Positions 1-11,569 of a stretch of 64,000 bases of DNA are shown one piece after another. The DNA is from Diplosphaera chodatii (Eukaryota > Chlorophyta > Trebouxiophyceae > Prasiolales > Stichococcaceae): positions 2,170,001 to 2,234,000 of the forward strand of contig JAALGY010000023.1 of NCBI GenBank assembly GCA_032358165.1, written 5' to 3'. The notes under the pieces were generated by a model. That model saw only the letters and a program-made list of their open reading frames with translations, made no database searches and had not been told where the DNA came from. A program made the translations under genes and the position numbers. Each line of letters opens with the position of its first letter. The first letter of the stretch is position 1.

Positions 1-3
1 TTG

Positions 4-1849
4 TCATGCCCTCCACCACATGCCTGAAAGGTTTCCATCAACCAGTGCTATGCCGCCCTCCCCTGGCAGCGGCGCAAAGACGGCAATGGCCTTCCCCCGA
101 GCCAGTGAAAACACGTTCAAATCCAAAGTAATGAACACCTGTGCAGCGCAGGGCCCACCTCATGTGCAAGGATAGGCGGCAGCCGACCTTAGCAGCAACC
201 TCGCTGTACTGGCACACATTGACTGTACAGAATATGTAGCTGCATGCCTGCATGCTTGCGCTCGTGCTGTACGTGCAAGCCACTTCGGTGGAGTTGTATA
301 CAATGTTCTTGTACCAGTTGGGGGCATACCGCAGGAATCTGCAGCTGCCACTGTAGGGTGGACCGCCTGCAACCAGGCACCTTGCTTGCCGACCATGCAG
401 TCCTTCGTCATGGGTCAACGCATGCAGTCCTGTCACATGCAGGGTGGACCTGCTGTGTTCAAGAGGCGTGCATCGGGCAGGATGATACAGTGCGAAAGGG
501 AAGCATCTCACTGAGGTAGCTGGCCACAGTGGTATTGCGGAAGGGGCTGAACTGGTCGTATGGGCTGCTGCCATTGACGACTGTGCACTGGCCATACTTC
601 TGGCCGCATGCAAAGCAGCTGGCCCACTGCTCTGGCAGCACGGCAATGTGGTTGGCTGTGCCCCTGTCGTAATCAATTGCACTGTTTGGCGCCAGAAACC
701 CTGCAAAAATCAGATGGAGACTGCGGCCTCCTTCGCCAAATTGTGCCGGCCAGACTGGTTGCTGTGTGGTGACCAAGGCCTGCTGGCTGACACAAGCGCG
801 TGCATGCCTTTGCAGGCCACCTCACCTTCGTCATTTGCATTGCCTCTCAAGCGAAACAGTGTGTAGGAGGTGATGCCAGTGAGGCTGACCTCCGCATTGG
901 CGATGTCGGCTGAGACGCTCATGCCGCTGGCATTGACGGCTCGCAGCACCGCGTCATAGGGCTGAACAGTAGCCGACTGGCCGTAGCCACCTTGCTGCTG
1001 CGCCTGAAGGGAAGTGTTGCGCCTTAGCAAACATGCAGGGACTATATGAGCCGAGTGAAACAACAGGCAGCAAATTTGATTGCCCACAAAGTGCCTCACC
1101 CCGACATCTAACGAGAACAGCTGGTATGCTGCGCTGTTGAACTTCATCATGGTGCCGTCATACTGTGTGGAGTTCTGTGAAATTGTGTGGCCGACGCCGC
1201 TGCAACACTGAGCTGCTGGCACACTGGAGCACGCTGTGAGCAGTTCGTAGGCGTTCTGGTACCAGAAGAACTGCGGCGGCGTCCCAAGAGGCAACGCTGC
1301 ATGACACATGTGCATCGTGCATGAACTACTTAACGGTGACTTCGGCGTATGACATACACAGCGCGACTGTCGATGCGCGCAACCGTGCAGATTCGCAACT
1401 CACAGCGGCGGTCGATGCTGGAGGAGTTTGTGGGCGAAAGCGTAACAACAATGTCGGCGCTGGGTGCCCAGTAGCTGCCCGCCTCCTCGCCGAGGACAGG
1501 CTGGTCTGCAGCATCAACAGTAGACATGACCATCGACAACTTTGATGCAGGCAGGTGCACGCCCATGCTTTCCATGTGGACAGCCTGCCAGGTGGTGTGC
1601 CGTGCACCGCATGCATGCATGTTGTCCCATCAGCATAAGCGCACTTGCTGCCAGCGTCAGGTTGTAGGCAAAGTTGCCACTCCAGTCTCTGAAGTTGACG
1701 GCTATGGACAGTTTCCCGTTGACGATGCCCTTCTGCATGCTGTTGATGACGGCAGCCGCACCAACGCTGGCCGGCAGGCAAGAGAGCACGCATGCTGTCA
1801 GGACCGTGCCAAGCAGCGTCAGGTCATGAGAACGTGACCTGTGGTTCAT
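4..1849 (-). CDS. Predicted secreted glycoprotein, family not recognised
   Basis: I rebuilt seven exons with all phases closing: 1849-1645, 1505-1404, 1296-1100, 1003-826, 700-512, 366-284 and 138-4, giving about 362 residues. The N-terminus reads MNHRSRSHDLTLLGTVL followed by a hydrophobic stretch ending at SVGAAA, a typical signal peptide, so secretion or an endomembrane/cell-wall location is likely. The chain has many N-glycosylation sequons (NLT, NSS, NST, NAS, NGS, NTT) and scattered cysteines, including the segment WASCFACGQKYGQC. There is no obvious C-terminal membrane anchor; it ends SGMWWRA. I do not recognise the family and see no catalytic motif, so no function is assigned. It is divergent from RRP42. 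The stop lies 4 bases inside the window. Gene structure is fairly secure; function is unknown. Confidence 0.72.
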
Positions 1850-2387
1850 GCATACCATCTACGATATCAAGCCCCTGAACCGAATGGCTGCTGTCCTGAT
1901 GCTGCCTCGGGGTGCGTTGCACCAGCCACCCCGCTCACACGACAGGCCCTGACAATGCAGGTCGGGTCAATGAGCCGCTGCAACAAAACGACAGTTACCA
2001 CAAGTTCCGAGTTATGCCAGTGGCTCCGGTAAATGGCAACCGGAAGCCGTGCTGCTGCTGTCCAAGCGCACACTTGCAGCATGGACACCGCGAATGTCTG
2101 CACAGTTCAAGCTTGGTATGCAACCGTGGCAAACCTGAGCCGGGCGTCTGAAAAGACGCAGACTTTCTCCTTGTGTACGTCAAGCAAGTCACCGGCCGAT
2201 CCGCGTCGAGGAAACGAAGCGGCGTTACATAGAGCAGTAGCCAGTCAGCAGCCGGTACATGCTCCTTCCTGCTTCTTTGTACGGGCACGGTGCCACTGCA
2301 CACAGAGCCAGGCACAGGCATCACAATATAGATTTGCAACAGCGCAATGCACTAAATGGTGTCGGGACGTCGTTGATTCAGTGCCAG
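1850..2387. other. Divergent intergenic spacer
   Basis: This separates the start codons of the secreted-protein gene (-) and RRP42 (+), so it should hold both promoters and 5' UTRs. Short open frames occur on both strands but none shows conserved protein features. I see no clear TATA box or repeat. Confidence 0.5.
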
Positions 2388-4031
2388 ATGCTTGTCGGTA
2401 GCGAGAGGTCCTTTCTGATCGACGGCTGCGAGTCTGGCATCCGAGGTGACGGGCGCGGTCACCTGGACTGGAGGCCGATCTCCATCGACACTGGTCTTGT
2501 GGCCTCTGCAAGCGGATCAGCTCGCGTCCAGATCGGCGCCACTGACGTTATAGTGGGCGTGAAGGCAAGCGCAGCGATGCCGCATGCCGCCACGATATTG
2601 AGCATAATGAACGGCATTGGCTGTGCACTGCCTTCCACGCCAGGTCATGTCCAGGAGGTTGAGTCAAAATACCCTCTCGACTGCATCAACAGGTGGAGAT
2701 AGCCACACCACTCCCTGACCGCCCTGATCATGGCAGGCTACAGTTTTCAGTGGAGTGCTCGGCATGCGCGGGGCCAGCGCTGCAGGTGTGCGGCTGTCTT
2801 TTCCGCTGCCGACAGAGGAGTCCAAATTGTTGTCGCTCATGTTGCTACTGCAAGGTGCCAGCAGTCTGCAATGCGCCCAAGCAAAGCCCTGGGTCCTTGC
2901 AAACAGGAAAGACCAGCAGATGTGCTCAGTGCAAACCTGACAAAGCTGCTGGAAAGGGTATATGCTGATGCAGACGCTGCACACGGTGATGAGGCCCTCC
3001 ATACCGATCTCCGTGATGTTTGTGTACTGGGCAGCGACGAGTGCCGGCGATTGTGTGACGGCAGAGCCCACGGTCGTGTTCAGTTTGTTGCGGCTACAAG
3101 GTTTCCTAGAGTGATTGCGTATATGGTGCAGGGCTGGACCTGGCACAGCTTGGCATCGTGTCGGCCAAGAAGTGCTGGTTGCTGCACATAGATGCACTCA
3201 TCATTGGTGTTGACGGGAGCTTGGCAGATGCAACCGGCCTTGCCGTAAAGGTGAGCTCGTCTCCTGTTCTCATTCGTGAGCTATCCAACCGTCCCTAGCA
3301 GAGGCGCCCAGAGCAGATGTCATCAGCCGCCACAGCCGCAAGACTCCCCCTTGCCTGTTGCGCTGCAGCCCGACCTGCTGGCACAGGTTGCACACTATGT
3401 TGCCGCCGCTTTGCAACTGCAGGCAGCAATTGCAGACACAGAGGTGCCCGCCGTCAGCGTGGTGGAGGCGTCGGAGGCAGATGGCGAGCCGGAATTGGAC
3501 GTAGATGACGAGGAGAGCACGACGCTTGATGTGACCGGCATGCCCACGATCGTGACTGTGGGGCAGGTCAGCTGCGGACCGCAGCATCCGTCATAACAGT
3601 GCGGTGCAGGCGTCAGAGTGCTGATAGGCTCGAAACGTGATCTTTTGGCAGTTTTGACCGATGGCACTTTCTGGTATACAGGTCGGCGCTTCGTGCCTCA
3701 CAGACCTGACGCCTGCAGAGGAGGCTTGCTGCACCGCATCGTTGCAGCTGGCTGTCGGCAGCAATGGCAGCCTGTGCGGCATGACAAAGGCGGGGCAAGC
3801 TGCGCTCAGCCCAGACTTGCTACTGGTGCGCTGTGCGAGAATGCTGCTAAATACATGCCGGTGCTCGCAGCTGCTTGACTGTCACGAGCAACCGCACACT
3901 GTGTTGAATGCTGATGCGGCGTCTGAATCTTGCAGGACATGATGAACCATGCACAGTCATGTGGGCCCTTGTTATCAGCGGAGCTGACCAAAGTCTTACA
4001 TGGGCCAGCGTCAGAAGCAATGCAAGCCTAA
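2388..4031 (+). CDS. RRP42: Exosome complex subunit RRP42 (EXOSC7-like)
   Basis: RRP42 is an RNase PH-fold subunit of the hexameric ring of the RNA exosome, which processes and degrades RNA 3' to 5' in nucleus and cytoplasm. Seven exons close in phase: 2388-2564, 2693-2785, 2907-2957, 3110-3250, 3423-3566, 3682-3825 and 3936-4031, giving 281 residues, the usual family length. Diagnostic segments are IRGDGRGHLDWRP near residue 19, GSARVQIGATDVIVGVK, HGRLQFSVECSA, KKCWLLHIDALII and VGASCLTDLTPAEE. Intron 1 has a GC donor (GTGAAG|GCAAGC): the nearest GT would delete the conserved VGVK. The start was chosen because the family begins about 8-18 residues before this RxDGR motif. A small acidic insert (SEADGEPELDVDDEE) sits in exon 5. 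The catalytic residues of bacterial RNase PH are not expected in RRP42. Confidence 0.93.
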
Positions 4032-4294
4032 GCAAACCACCAGCGTACAGATGACGTCCCTATGTAGTCTATCGTCTTGCTGCCACATGTACAGTATGCT
4101 CCGCTGTCAAGCGGCAAGTTGCGCATGTGTTGCGCATCTACACATTGCTCCTAGATCCTCCCACGCTGACGTGACAGCGACCCTGTTAACGGAAATCGTG
4201 CGTCAGGCCAGAGAATTGTACAGGGTTATCCACTTTGAGACATGGCAGCGATAGCAGCAAACCCCTCTGCAGTCTTGCCTCACCACAGATGTGG

Positions 4295-4573
4295 CTACCG
4301 TCGTGCCTTCCTTTTGGCTGCAGATGTGCTGGGCTGCTGCGCTGGTGAATCCTTCGCAGACTGAACTTGCTGCCACTGCAATGGATGCGTGTTGAACCAC
4401 GGCCACTCAGGCACTGCTGCGATGACGGCTGCGGCAGTGCCCGCGCCATATGTGTACAGCGTAAAGCGGAAATGGCCGCTGATCCAGCCCACAAGGAATG
4501 CTGCCACCGCTGCTCCACACAGGATATACAGTGACAAGCGCTCTGCCAGCTTCTGGCCCTGAAAGTCCATCAC
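4295..4573 (-). CDS. SPCS1: Signal peptidase complex subunit 1 (SPC12)
   Basis: This is a single uninterrupted frame of 92 residues, or 91 if the second of two adjacent Met codons is used. It aligns along its length with SPC12/SPCS1, the small non-catalytic subunit of the ER signal peptidase complex. DFQGQKLAERL at the N-terminus matches the family's MDWQGQKLAEQ. Two membrane hairpin segments follow (LSLYILCGAAVAAFLVGWI and LYTYGAGTAAAVIAAV), separated by a short loop. VPEWPWFNTHPLQW matches the conserved PNWPFFNRHPLKW, and the tail is basic (AAKRKARR). It is one of the few intronless genes here. It converges on RRP42 with 263 bases between stops. Confidence 0.93.
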   Translation of the reverse strand: MMDFQGQKLAERLSLYILCGAAVAAFLVGWISGHFRFTLYTYGAGTAAAVIAAVPEWPWFNTHPLQWQQVQSAKDSPAQQPSTSAAKRKARR

Positions 4574-5116
4574 CAGATGGTTGTCCCGACCAGCACAACA
4601 GTGGCAGGATTGCAGGGTGCAAAGTCAGTCTCTGACCGAGGCTGCTCACTGGAAGAATGCGACGCCGCTGTTCAGTGCTGCGATCCACACAAGGTGTGTC
4701 TGAGCAAGCGCAAGCACACCAATGACGTCCTCGACGTGATGAAGTGAGCATGAAAGCTCGGTCTGCCAAGCCAAGAATATCCGCCGCTGCCGCCGATGTC
4801 GGCAGAACACATGGGTTGGTTGCTAGGTATGCTAGATCAATGCTAGCCAGATCGAACATGATTTATGGGCTTTGCAGCGCCCTTACCCTGGCATGCTCTG
4901 CACTTGTGGTGACACTCAAACACATGCAAGCCAGCCTTGGTCATGTCACTAGCTAGCCACCAGCATCGATTAAGTACTAATATCTATAAACCATTCAGCA
5001 GAAGGCGTGGCCCGTAATGAGCTGCACACAGTCAGCTGAGGGGAAGCTGATCCTTGTTGAACGGCACAACTTCGGGGCAAGGTGTCATTGCTTGCTTTCG
5101 CCAGGACGGATGAGAC
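4574..5116. other. Spacer between SPC12 5' end and TRAIP 3' end
   Basis: It must contain the SPC12 promoter and the TRAIP 3' UTR, since both genes are on the minus strand. No frame here shows conserved protein features, and I see no repeat or RNA gene. Confidence 0.4.
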
Positions 5117-8100
5117 TCAGTATCCCCTCTGCTGTGCTGGCCCACTCTCCTTTCCGCCACCGGTGTCCTGCTCTCTGGCATCAAAAAAGTGCTGGATCGT
5201 GATGGCGGCGCCACCGCGCGCTGATGGACCTTTGTACCGCTTGATAGGCGGCACGGGGGGCACAGCAGCCTGCGCCCGCCCCCGCTTCTGATGTGCTGCC
5301 ATCATGTATGTCTGCAGGACAGCATTGATGGGGTGTCGCTGCATTTCATTTTCAGAATAACTGCACATGTTTCAAGACAGGAGGCAACATTGGAGTTGGT
5401 GCACACTGTCTTGTTCACCTGGCTGCTGGACATGAGCACCTTCGTGCGGCCGCCTCGGCCGTCTGGACCCTGCAACACACAGCAGCGCAGGCATCTGGAA
5501 ACCTGGTCGGACAACTGTCGAGACGATCCACAAAAGTCGCCTATATCGCTGAGACATCATGCTGCTGCAACAGCTGTAATGTCACCACGTTTCGTGGAAC
5601 CAGGTGAGTGTGGGCGGTTTGTTGCTGCCTCTGTATGCTCAATGCGGCCAGGCTGCGCAATGCTGTCTTTCAAGGGTCGAGGTGGCGGCGCGCAGGTCAC
5701 TTCTCGCACCTCACGTATGAAGGTGCCGCTGGTGGAGGTGTTGGCGGCCCTGGACACGAATGATGGCTCTGCGAGGCCGCGGGGTGCCAGGGCCCCCAAA
5801 AATGTGTGGCCGACTACACTCTGCAAGCAAATGAGCACAGTGCCGGTCACATTGCACATGCCTGAACACCGTATGCTGATCTGGTCACGATGTTCTCGGT
5901 TCCGTCAGCAACTAGTTCCAGCAGCCATGCTACAACTTTAAGCTGCTGGTGCCAGTCTACGGTTTGCACTGCATCTGCGAGGCTCGCAAAGTCACTTACT
6001 GGTGCATTTGCTGCACGGGGTTGGAGGGGCGGCCGTGATCTTGGCGCATCCAGCGGCGTCTCAACCCCGGCGTCCTCTTCATCGTCCAACTCCAGCCACT
6101 CATCGTCTGTGCCTGGGCGCCCCGCTGCCTTCGTGCCTGCACATGCAACCATTTTGCACACTGGTCACGTCGCTATGCTGCATCTGCACCACAGGGTCTG
6201 CAATGGAACCGACTGCATGACGGAACAGCTTCAAGATGCAGCCAGCAAGAAGGTTTTGGAGTCCATATGCCGAAACACCTGCTGCGTTGGATGAGTGTGG
6301 ACGACAGGGCATGCCGTCGGGCTGCGTTGCAGCCGGCACTGCCGTTGCAGTCGAAACCTGGGCCGCCACCTGCTGCTGTGCCTCTGCTGCCGTCAGCTGT
6401 GCCTGTAATTGAGCATTCGACACGTTCACAGATGGCTGTGTAGAAACAGCACCGTTCCATCCTATGGATGCATGCCCAGGGTGCAGCAGTGGCCTGTAGC
6501 AACACAGCAAGCTGTGGGTCGTAGCAAAGCACAGACGGCATATCCTGGCTGATGGTTGCAGCGGGTGACATGCCGCAGTCACGGTAGGCCAAATGCTGCT
6601 GCACGTGCATCAGACCCCCATGCAGCAGCAGTGAACACCTCTCGGGGTGCCCGCCACACCTGCAGGCGCTGGATGGCGGCGTCCCTGTCGGCCAGCTGCT
6701 GCTCGCTGCGGCGCAGCTGCTGCCCGGCCTGCACCGCCTCCCGCTCCTTGTCGCACAGCACCTGCTGATTCCTCTCGTCGCGCGCCCTGATGGTGTCCGC
6801 GAACATGTCTGCATCTCTGCCTGCCTGCGCAGTGCATATACAGGCAGCGTCAGGTTCATATCTGTGCAGCCGTGTTGTGTTGGCACCTGAGGCTCCCGGT
6901 GCGATTGAAGTCTCCCCATCTGCAGACCTGCTGGACCAGCCCCAGTCTTGCCAACAACTGAGCACAACTGCTAGCAAAGGACGCGGCAGACTTTGCAACC
7001 AGCTGCAGATGATGAGCAGGTTCTGTGCCACCTTGCCATGCCGCGCCGCGATCTGGACGAGGGTGCTGCGTGACAGTGATGTGTCTGTGCTCAGCTGGTG
7101 CTTGTCCACCGCCGCCTGCAGCTGCTCCGCTAGGGTCTCTGCCGTCCGGCGCATCGACCTCTGCACCACAAATCAGCGTGAGCTTGGCCAGGGGCATGGA
7201 TGAGCAGCAGCTCACGCTGGACACCGCAGGTTCAGTGAGTACAATGCATGTCGGGCAGCAAGTGTGGCAGTCGCAGTGCCAGCGCAGCACCTCGTCTTTG
7301 AGCTGCGCCGTGAACTGTCGCTTCTGCGTGTGCACCTCGTCCCGCGCTGCGGCCAGCTTCTCCTGCGCGCCCTGCAGCGCCTGCTCCGACCTGCAGATGA
7401 TGCACCCCACCTTGAACACATGTTGTGCAGCGCATGCAGTGGTCTGACATCATGCAGGCTCGGTCGGCACCCTGGCGGATCGGCTGCCGACGGTTCGCAG
7501 ATGGGATCATACTCACTGGTCGAGCGTCTGCTGCATCCGCTGTAGCTGCTGCCGGCTGGCGGACTCCCTGTGCTCCAGCGTCTCCTCCAGCGTCCTGCAT
7601 TCTGACTGCGCCGCCACAAGCTGCAGGCAAACAACGGCGAGCTTTCTGGAGGTTGGCTTCAGGTCACGAAGAACCTTCAGGTCACAAAGAACCTTCAGTT
7701 CGCACCTCACCTAAACTGTCATACGTCGCAACAGGGTGGCATGCGCACAGGTCACCTGGCGCTTCAGACGGTCGGATACTGGGCTGAGGCTCAGCTGCAG
7801 CTGCGAGGCGTCATCTTGCCCAGCAAGATCGAGTCGAATGGGTAGCACAAGATTCCGATTGAGCACAGTGCAATCCCTGTCCGATTGGCGCAGGCAGATA
7901 CCCTCCTGCAAAGCAGCGCAGGGACATGCTGGTGAGCACTTGGTGCAACCTGCTGTGGCCAGCAACGCATGCGTCCGCAGTGAGACATGCGGCTACGTTG
8001 TACTGGACATGCAATGCAGCCAGGTTGACCATGCGGAGCTCACCCGGCAGTTTGGGCAGCGCGGGTTGGTTGCGCAGGCTCGCGACAGGCAGTCTGCATG

Positions 8101-8190
8101 GAAGGTATGCCCACAATGCGACAGCACACACCACGCCCTGTCGGCAGATTCTGCTGTCGTGCTGAGACATATTGAGCAAGAGCTCGCCAT
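5117..8190 (-). CDS. TRAIP: RING-type E3 ubiquitin ligase, TRAIP homologue
   Basis: TRAIP ubiquitinates replisome components at stalled or converging forks and at protein-DNA crosslinks. Exons that close in phase: 8190-8044, 7905-7756, 7620-7517, 7390-7291, 7160-7032, 6824-6660, 6435-6279, 6136-6000, 5820 to about 5570, about 5470-5415 and 5311-5117; only the donor of the ninth is unsettled. Total is about 520 residues. Residues 5-48 form a RING-H2 (C5, C8, C26, H28, H31, C34, C45, C48). Exons 3-7 encode a long coiled coil (LEETLEHRESASRQQLQRM and similar). The C-terminus has GPDGRGGRTKVL, matching animal TRAIP DGLGGRTKFI, then a basic stretch IKRYKG and AAITIQHFFDARE. The latter resembles TRAIP's PCNA-binding PIP box but lacks its first Gln. 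Family assignment is strong because both ends match. Confidence 0.88.
7657..7698. repeat. 18-bp tandem repeat, about 2.4 copies
   Basis: CTTCAGGTCACGAAGAAC at 7657-7674 is followed directly by CTTCAGGTCACAAAGAAC at 7675-7692 (one mismatch) and a partial third copy. It lies in TRAIP intron 2. It is probably neutral slippage. Confidence 0.85.
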
Positions 8191-8669
8191 CGCCTCATTC
8201 TGAGCTCAGGAAGGCTTCATCTGAACACATGTGCACGCTGCAGCACTGTCATGCTGGTGTGCCAATAATGCTCACGACGTCGATTGCTGACAGCAGGTGC
8301 TGCAAATTCCCTGCCGGGTGCCTTCACAGGTAACCAGCTTGCAGATCAGAAAAGTATCACGCCATTTGTTGTATGTCTTTCAAGTGTGAACGACCTGCAC
8401 GTCTGGCACAGCATGCAAGCGGAAAAGAGAGCGTCCACCAATTCGTGGCCATCTCGCTTTGTCTGCAGGTGAAATGGTGATCAAGGATACAGACATACAG
8501 TCTTCCAGTGAGCTGCATAGCCCTGCACGGATGCAGGCAGGCTGCATTGCGCAATTTGAGCAGGGTTCGATGACCAAGCCTGACGTGGCACAGAGCGCTG
8601 GCATTGCGTTGATCTACCGTGCATTACCTCAGGCTAGTTACAATCTGTGTTTTAACAGGCAAACAGAAC
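8191..8669. other. Divergent intergenic spacer
   Basis: This lies between the starts of TRAIP (-) and chloroplast RRF (+) and should hold both promoters. Open frames exist on both strands but have no recognisable domain. Confidence 0.5.
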
Positions 8670-9876
8670 ATGCAAGCAGCGTTGCAGGCGTCCATGGCAA
8701 CGGCGGCGGCATATGGGCGTTGTCCGCAATGCCATCCTGGGTCCAGTGTCAGGTCCATCAGCTCCAGCACAAGATCAGCTTGGCATGCAGGCAGCAGCAG
8801 GCGACAACTGCAAATGAGACGCCGGCTGCAACCTTTCCGAGCGTCTGCCTCCAGGTAGGCACTGATATGACAGCCAAGAACCGGGCGGAGCAACAGCGGC
8901 GCCTGCACTAATGGGTGCTACACGTCCCGCTTGCGATCGAGCAGCCTGAAAGCAGCTGATGTGTGCTTCTGACAGGAGGCAGTCGTGCCTCCGGGTTGTG
9001 GCAGTCGATCAGACAGTTGACAGCAGTGCTGGCGCCGACATAGAGGAGGAGGCGGTAGGGCGCTCTGTCATGCAACACACGCTCTTCTGTATGCAATCAA
9101 CTTATTCTGGAAGATGCCCCTGCTGATCGCAATGTGCGGCCGGTGATGCTAGCAATTTGTATACGTGCAGATGGAGAAAATGGACAAATCATTCGAGGCA
9201 GTGCAGCGCAGTTTCACAACAGTCAGGACAGGCCGCGCCAACCCCAGCATGCTGGACCGAGTGCAGGCAAGTCGTCAGGCTGCTTGTGAAGGTGCCTCGG
9301 ACCTGAATGTCAACAGTCGTGCCCGCCTTGCATCACGGAATCGAGTGGACATGGACGCCACTTGCTCAGGACCCGCATCATAGCAGGATGTATGTCTGAG
9401 CCTGCCCAAACATCAGCAAAGGCTCTGGTTCTCCTTGTCAGGTGGATTATTACGGAGCCATCAGCCCGCTGCGCACCATTGCAGGCATCTCCACCCCCGA
9501 CGCACAGTCGCTCCTCATTCAGCCTTACGACATCAGCGCTATGGCCAACATTGAGAAAGCGATCCTCAAGTCTGACTTGGGCGTCACACCCTCCAATGAT
9601 GGCAAGGTCATCCGCATCAACATCCCGCCCCTCACTGCGGAACGGAGAAAGGATATGGCAAAGACGGTCTCAAAGCTGAGTGAAGACGGCAAAGTTGCTA
9701 TTCGGAATGTGCGAAGGGACGCACTGAAGCAGGTCGGCAAGCTGAAGAAGGATGGTGACCTGTCAGAGGATGGCGCCAGCAACCTGGAGAAGGCAATCGA
9801 TGGACTGACAGGCGACTATGTGAAGCAGGTTGAAAAGCTGGCAAAGGATAAGAGCGACGAGCTCACCAACATCTGA
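8670..9876 (+). CDS. RRF: Chloroplast ribosome recycling factor
   Basis: RRF works with EF-G to split the post-termination 70S ribosome. Exons 8670-8854, 8976-9054, 9171-9266 and 9442-9876 close in phase and give 264 residues. Residues 1 to about 75 are rich in Ser, Arg and Ala with almost no acidic residues (SSVRSISSSTRSAWHAGSSR), a plastid transit peptide; a mitochondrial address is less likely but possible. The mature part begins near MEKMDKSFEAVQRSF, then TVRTGRANPSMLDRVQ-VDYYG, the conserved domain I/II junction. RRKDMAKTVSKLSEDGKVAIRN and the C-terminal helix VEKLAKDKSDELTNI are typical. Intron 3 uses a GC donor (GTGCAG|GCAAGT at 9266/9267). A competing in-frame GT six bases upstream would drop the conserved Val-Gln before VDYYG. 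Exon 2 was found by requiring phase closure. Confidence 0.95.
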
Positions 9877-10108
9877 TGCATGTAGCAGCTGCTCGGTACA
9901 GGTCTGCAGCACCACACGTGAGACTCCGCAGTCTGTTGCAACTCCAGAGATGACAGAGGGTGATTCAAAGCCAGGGTTTACACTTTGGTTGTGTTGTGTC
10001 GACACCATCCAACTGCCCCTAAATCACATCATCCCCCAAAATTGCTTACTTGCCCTCGCAACAAGGCTGTGCTGAACCTGTTCTGATGTCTCCTAGACGC
10101 TGTGGCCT

Positions 10109-11569
10109 TTACTTGCCAATGCCCGAAAAGAAGGCGCGGATTGCGTCCAGTGGCGTGCCGTCCAGCAGCTGCTTAGCAGGCGGGATGATGGTGATGTTCC
10201 TCGCCACATGCCAGCTCTTCGGGTTCTCCTTCTCCCTGCAAACATGCTAACATCGACTCACAGGCTGCTTCTCAGTCCTTCGCTGTCTGAGACGAATCAC
10301 TCTGCCAATCGCGAGCTAGCATGTGGTCGAACAGGTGCACACCGGATTTTGAAGCCATATTCGAGCTCCTTCGCCTGCTTCAACTCTGGAATGTTCTTTC
10401 TGCACTCCCGCTCCAGAGTTGCCTTGTCCTGCAAAATGTGGCCACACTAGTTCTCAGCCACGTCCGCTTGATACTAAGCTCACATGCTTATGTACTCTTC
10501 CAAGAGCGTCAACCGGTTAGCAGTGTGTTGCATAATCAGATGCAAGGTATTGACAATGTGAGCAACTGGCCTCACCTTGTACAAGGACTGTGCGATATTG
10601 CGGATCAGGATGTTGCTGAACAGCGCACGCCCCCATCCGCTGTCCAGCGACCGCACCAGGGTGTTTGCAGGTCCGCCGCCATTCACAATGCTGAGCGGTA
10701 TCCACCGTGGCAGCTGCACGGTGCACACGCATGCTGTTTTGTCAAGCCTGATGCTGTGTGCACTCTGCCGCATGCATGAGGCAACTGCATGCACGACGCC
10801 CCAGCAGATCCATTGTTGTGCTGCATACCGTCTTGCTGCGCACAAACATGACGAACTCCACGTTCTCCGGATCAGGCTCCGGTGTCGGAATCGACTGCAT
10901 ATGATGGCAGCTCCATGCAGTCATGTGGAAGTGCTGCCATGATTCACACCATGAATCACATCCATGTGAACGAGGCGGGTCACATGAACTTGCGTTGAAG
11001 CAAATGCTGCATAGCACTTCTGTACAGCATGCGGACTGTCCACAGCTCACCGGAGGCAGCTGACCAGCTCCATACCCCGACCGCATGCGACTCTTCCCCT
11101 TGGCGCACACCTGGAGCACGGCATGTCAGCAGTCGACACACTCAACAACTGTTATGACGATGTCAGGTTCAAGGGGCAGAGCAAGCATTTGGACGCTGTG
11201 AAGCGTCTGGGTTGAGGTACACTCCACAGTGTTTGGATTCGGTCACCTGCAGTGTTGCCCTGCCGCCGCTGCTGCCGCTGCATGCTGATCGACTGTGCTG
11301 GACGCGCTGTGCACCAAAGAATGGCGTTCGCCTGTCAGCACAGTAACACATGCATCTTGAGGTTGCTTGCTAGGCATGGTTTGTCAGCGCATCATAGCGG
11401 GCTGTATGGCTACTGCACCTGCATCCAGGTGAGCTGGTGCACCAAGCATGTGACAGGCATGCAAAGCGCTCCGCATTCTAACGTTATGACGTTGATTTAC
11501 TGCACACCTGCTACCGACCGGCAGCATGCACGCGTTGCAGCTTTGCAGAGCCGCGTGCATCGTGGGCAT
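10109..11569 (-). CDS. HHL1-like chloroplast protein (photosystem II protection family)
   Basis: The spliced product resembles plant HYPERSENSITIVE TO HIGH LIGHT 1 and its relatives, thylakoid-associated proteins linked to photosystem II repair. Visible exons: a possible transit peptide start (MHAALQSCNACMLPVGSR, about 11560), an Arg/Ser-rich segment (about 11330-11245), KGKSRMRSGYGAGQLPP (about 11110-11050), PEPDPENVEFVMFVRSK (about 10890-10840), RWIPLSIVNGGGPANTLVRS with WGRALFSNILIRNIAQSLYK (about 10700-10580), ERECRKNIPELKQAKELEYGFKI (about 10440-10330), and a last exon with SWHVARNITIIPPAKQL ending FFSGIGK at the TAA at 10111-10109. The pattern FVxFIR, W-P-L, GG, YK, EYG-KI and PxxxxL matches the family order. 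Which member it is (HHL1 proper or a paralogue) is not certain. Exon edges near the 5' end are approximate. Confidence 0.68.

Noticed and set aside
22..706. Long minus-strand open frame of 222 residues
   Set aside because: Only two stretches of it fit the rebuilt secreted-protein gene; the rest is intron read-through. The length is chance in GC-rich DNA.
8555..8585. Possible tRNA T-arm (GGTTCGATGAC)
   Set aside because: The upstream sequence has no A-box, anticodon stem or acceptor stem that would fold into a tRNA.
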